From DASTYK01 sp964384585 (GTDB lineage: Bacteria > Gemmatimonadota > Gemmatimonadetes > Longimicrobiales > RSA9), in the NCBI GenBank assembly GCA_964384585.1, contig CAYLME010000179.1:1-6617 (forward strand): a stretch of DNA of 6,617 nt, written 5' to 3'. The position numbers were made by a program, and so were the translations under genes. Every line of letters begins with the position of its first letter. Position 1 is the first letter of the stretch. The notes beneath the pieces are model-generated. The model worked only from the letters and a program-made list of their open reading frames with translations, did no database searches and was not told the DNA's origin. Below are positions 6,263 through 6,617 of the stretch, one piece after another.

Positions 6263-6617
6263 ATGCAGGCTCGTGCCCGCTGCGCGGCGGGAGTTTCCGT
6301 GATCGCTGCCCTGCCGCTGCTATTTTCTCTGCCCGTTTCCGGACAGCAGTGCCCCGACGCAGCGGCGCTCGCCACGGACGTCCCGGCCATCCTGGCACCG
6401 GTGCGCGTCCTGGCGGACGACGCGTTCGAAGGTCGCGTGGCCGGCTCGCACGCCGAGCGCTGCGCGGGCGACTACATCGCATCCCGCTTCGCGGCACTCG
6501 GCCTGGAGCCTGCCGGCGCAGACGGCTACTTCCAGGATGTGCCCCTCGCGTCACTGCTGAATCCGCACGCGCCAGGCGGGACGGGCCGCAACGTGATTGC
6601 GGTGCTGCCGGGTACGG
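6263..6617 (+). CDS. Exported M28-like metallopeptidase (partial, N-terminal 118 residues)
   Basis: Only the first 118 residues are visible and the frame is open at the right edge. Residues 1 to about 27 form a Sec-type signal peptide: basic start MQARAR, then a hydrophobic core ending in SLPVSGQQ. The mature N-terminus resembles secreted zinc aminopeptidases of family M28. It shows LADDAFEGRVAGS (50-62), then an AGDYIASRFAALGLEPAG stretch (68-85), then GYFQDVPL (88-95), and near the edge GRNVIAVLPGT (108-118), which usually leads into the catalytic domain. The zinc ligands lie beyond the window, so catalytic competence cannot be checked. Cys7 lies early in the signal region and Cys30 just after it; no lipobox is seen. 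The gene is divergent from the PD40 lipoprotein, with 51 bases between the start codons. The family call rests on the N-terminal pattern only. Confidence 0.78.
   Translation, partial: MQARARCAAGVSVIAALPLLFSLPVSGQQCPDAAALATDVPAILAPVRVLADDAFEGRVAGSHAERCAGDYIASRFAALGLEPAGADGYFQDVPLASLLNPHAPGGTGRNVIAVLPGT

Overview
This is a high-GC bacterial segment that is densely packed with genes. It carries a three-gene proton-translocating transhydrogenase operon, a System I cytochrome c maturation operon, a surface-type beta-propeller lipoprotein and an exported peptidase. This mix would suit a Gram-negative aerobic soil or sediment bacterium such as a member of Gemmatimonadota. That placement is inferred from gene content and protein style, not from a phylogenetic marker.

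Layout, left to right. Positions 1-2040 hold ccmC (its C-terminus is off the left edge), ccmB and ccmA. All are on the minus strand, so transcription runs ccmA to ccmB to ccmC and out of the window. The junctions are an ATGA overlap and a one-base gap. A well-formed sigma70-type promoter (TTGGGA, 17 bp, TATGAT) lies just upstream of ccmA at 2071-2099. Positions 2115-4958 hold pntB, the small membrane subunit gene pntAB and pntAA, also on the minus strand and with overlapping ends. Positions 5126-6211 hold a PD40/TolB-like lipoprotein gene on the minus strand, followed by a perfect 11-bp hairpin. Positions 6263-6617 hold the start of a divergent plus-strand gene for an exported M28-like peptidase, cut by the right edge.

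How the parts work together. CcmA and CcmB are the ABC transporter of the Ccm system, and CcmC loads heme onto the chaperone CcmE; ccmE, ccmF and others probably continue to the left. The Pnt proteins use the proton-motive force to drive hydride transfer from NADH to NADP+. Both systems sit in the inner membrane, but each appears to be its own transcription unit. The lipoprotein and the peptidase are both exported and start 52 bp apart. Their promoters appear to share one symmetric -10 region (TAGAATA), so they are probably co-expressed.

I see no RNA genes, mobile elements, CRISPR arrays or frameshifts. No intergenic stretch exceeds about 170 bases. The most unusual points are the shared divergent -10 element, a probable leaderless lipoprotein start, and an inverted repeat in the spacer of the ccmA promoter.
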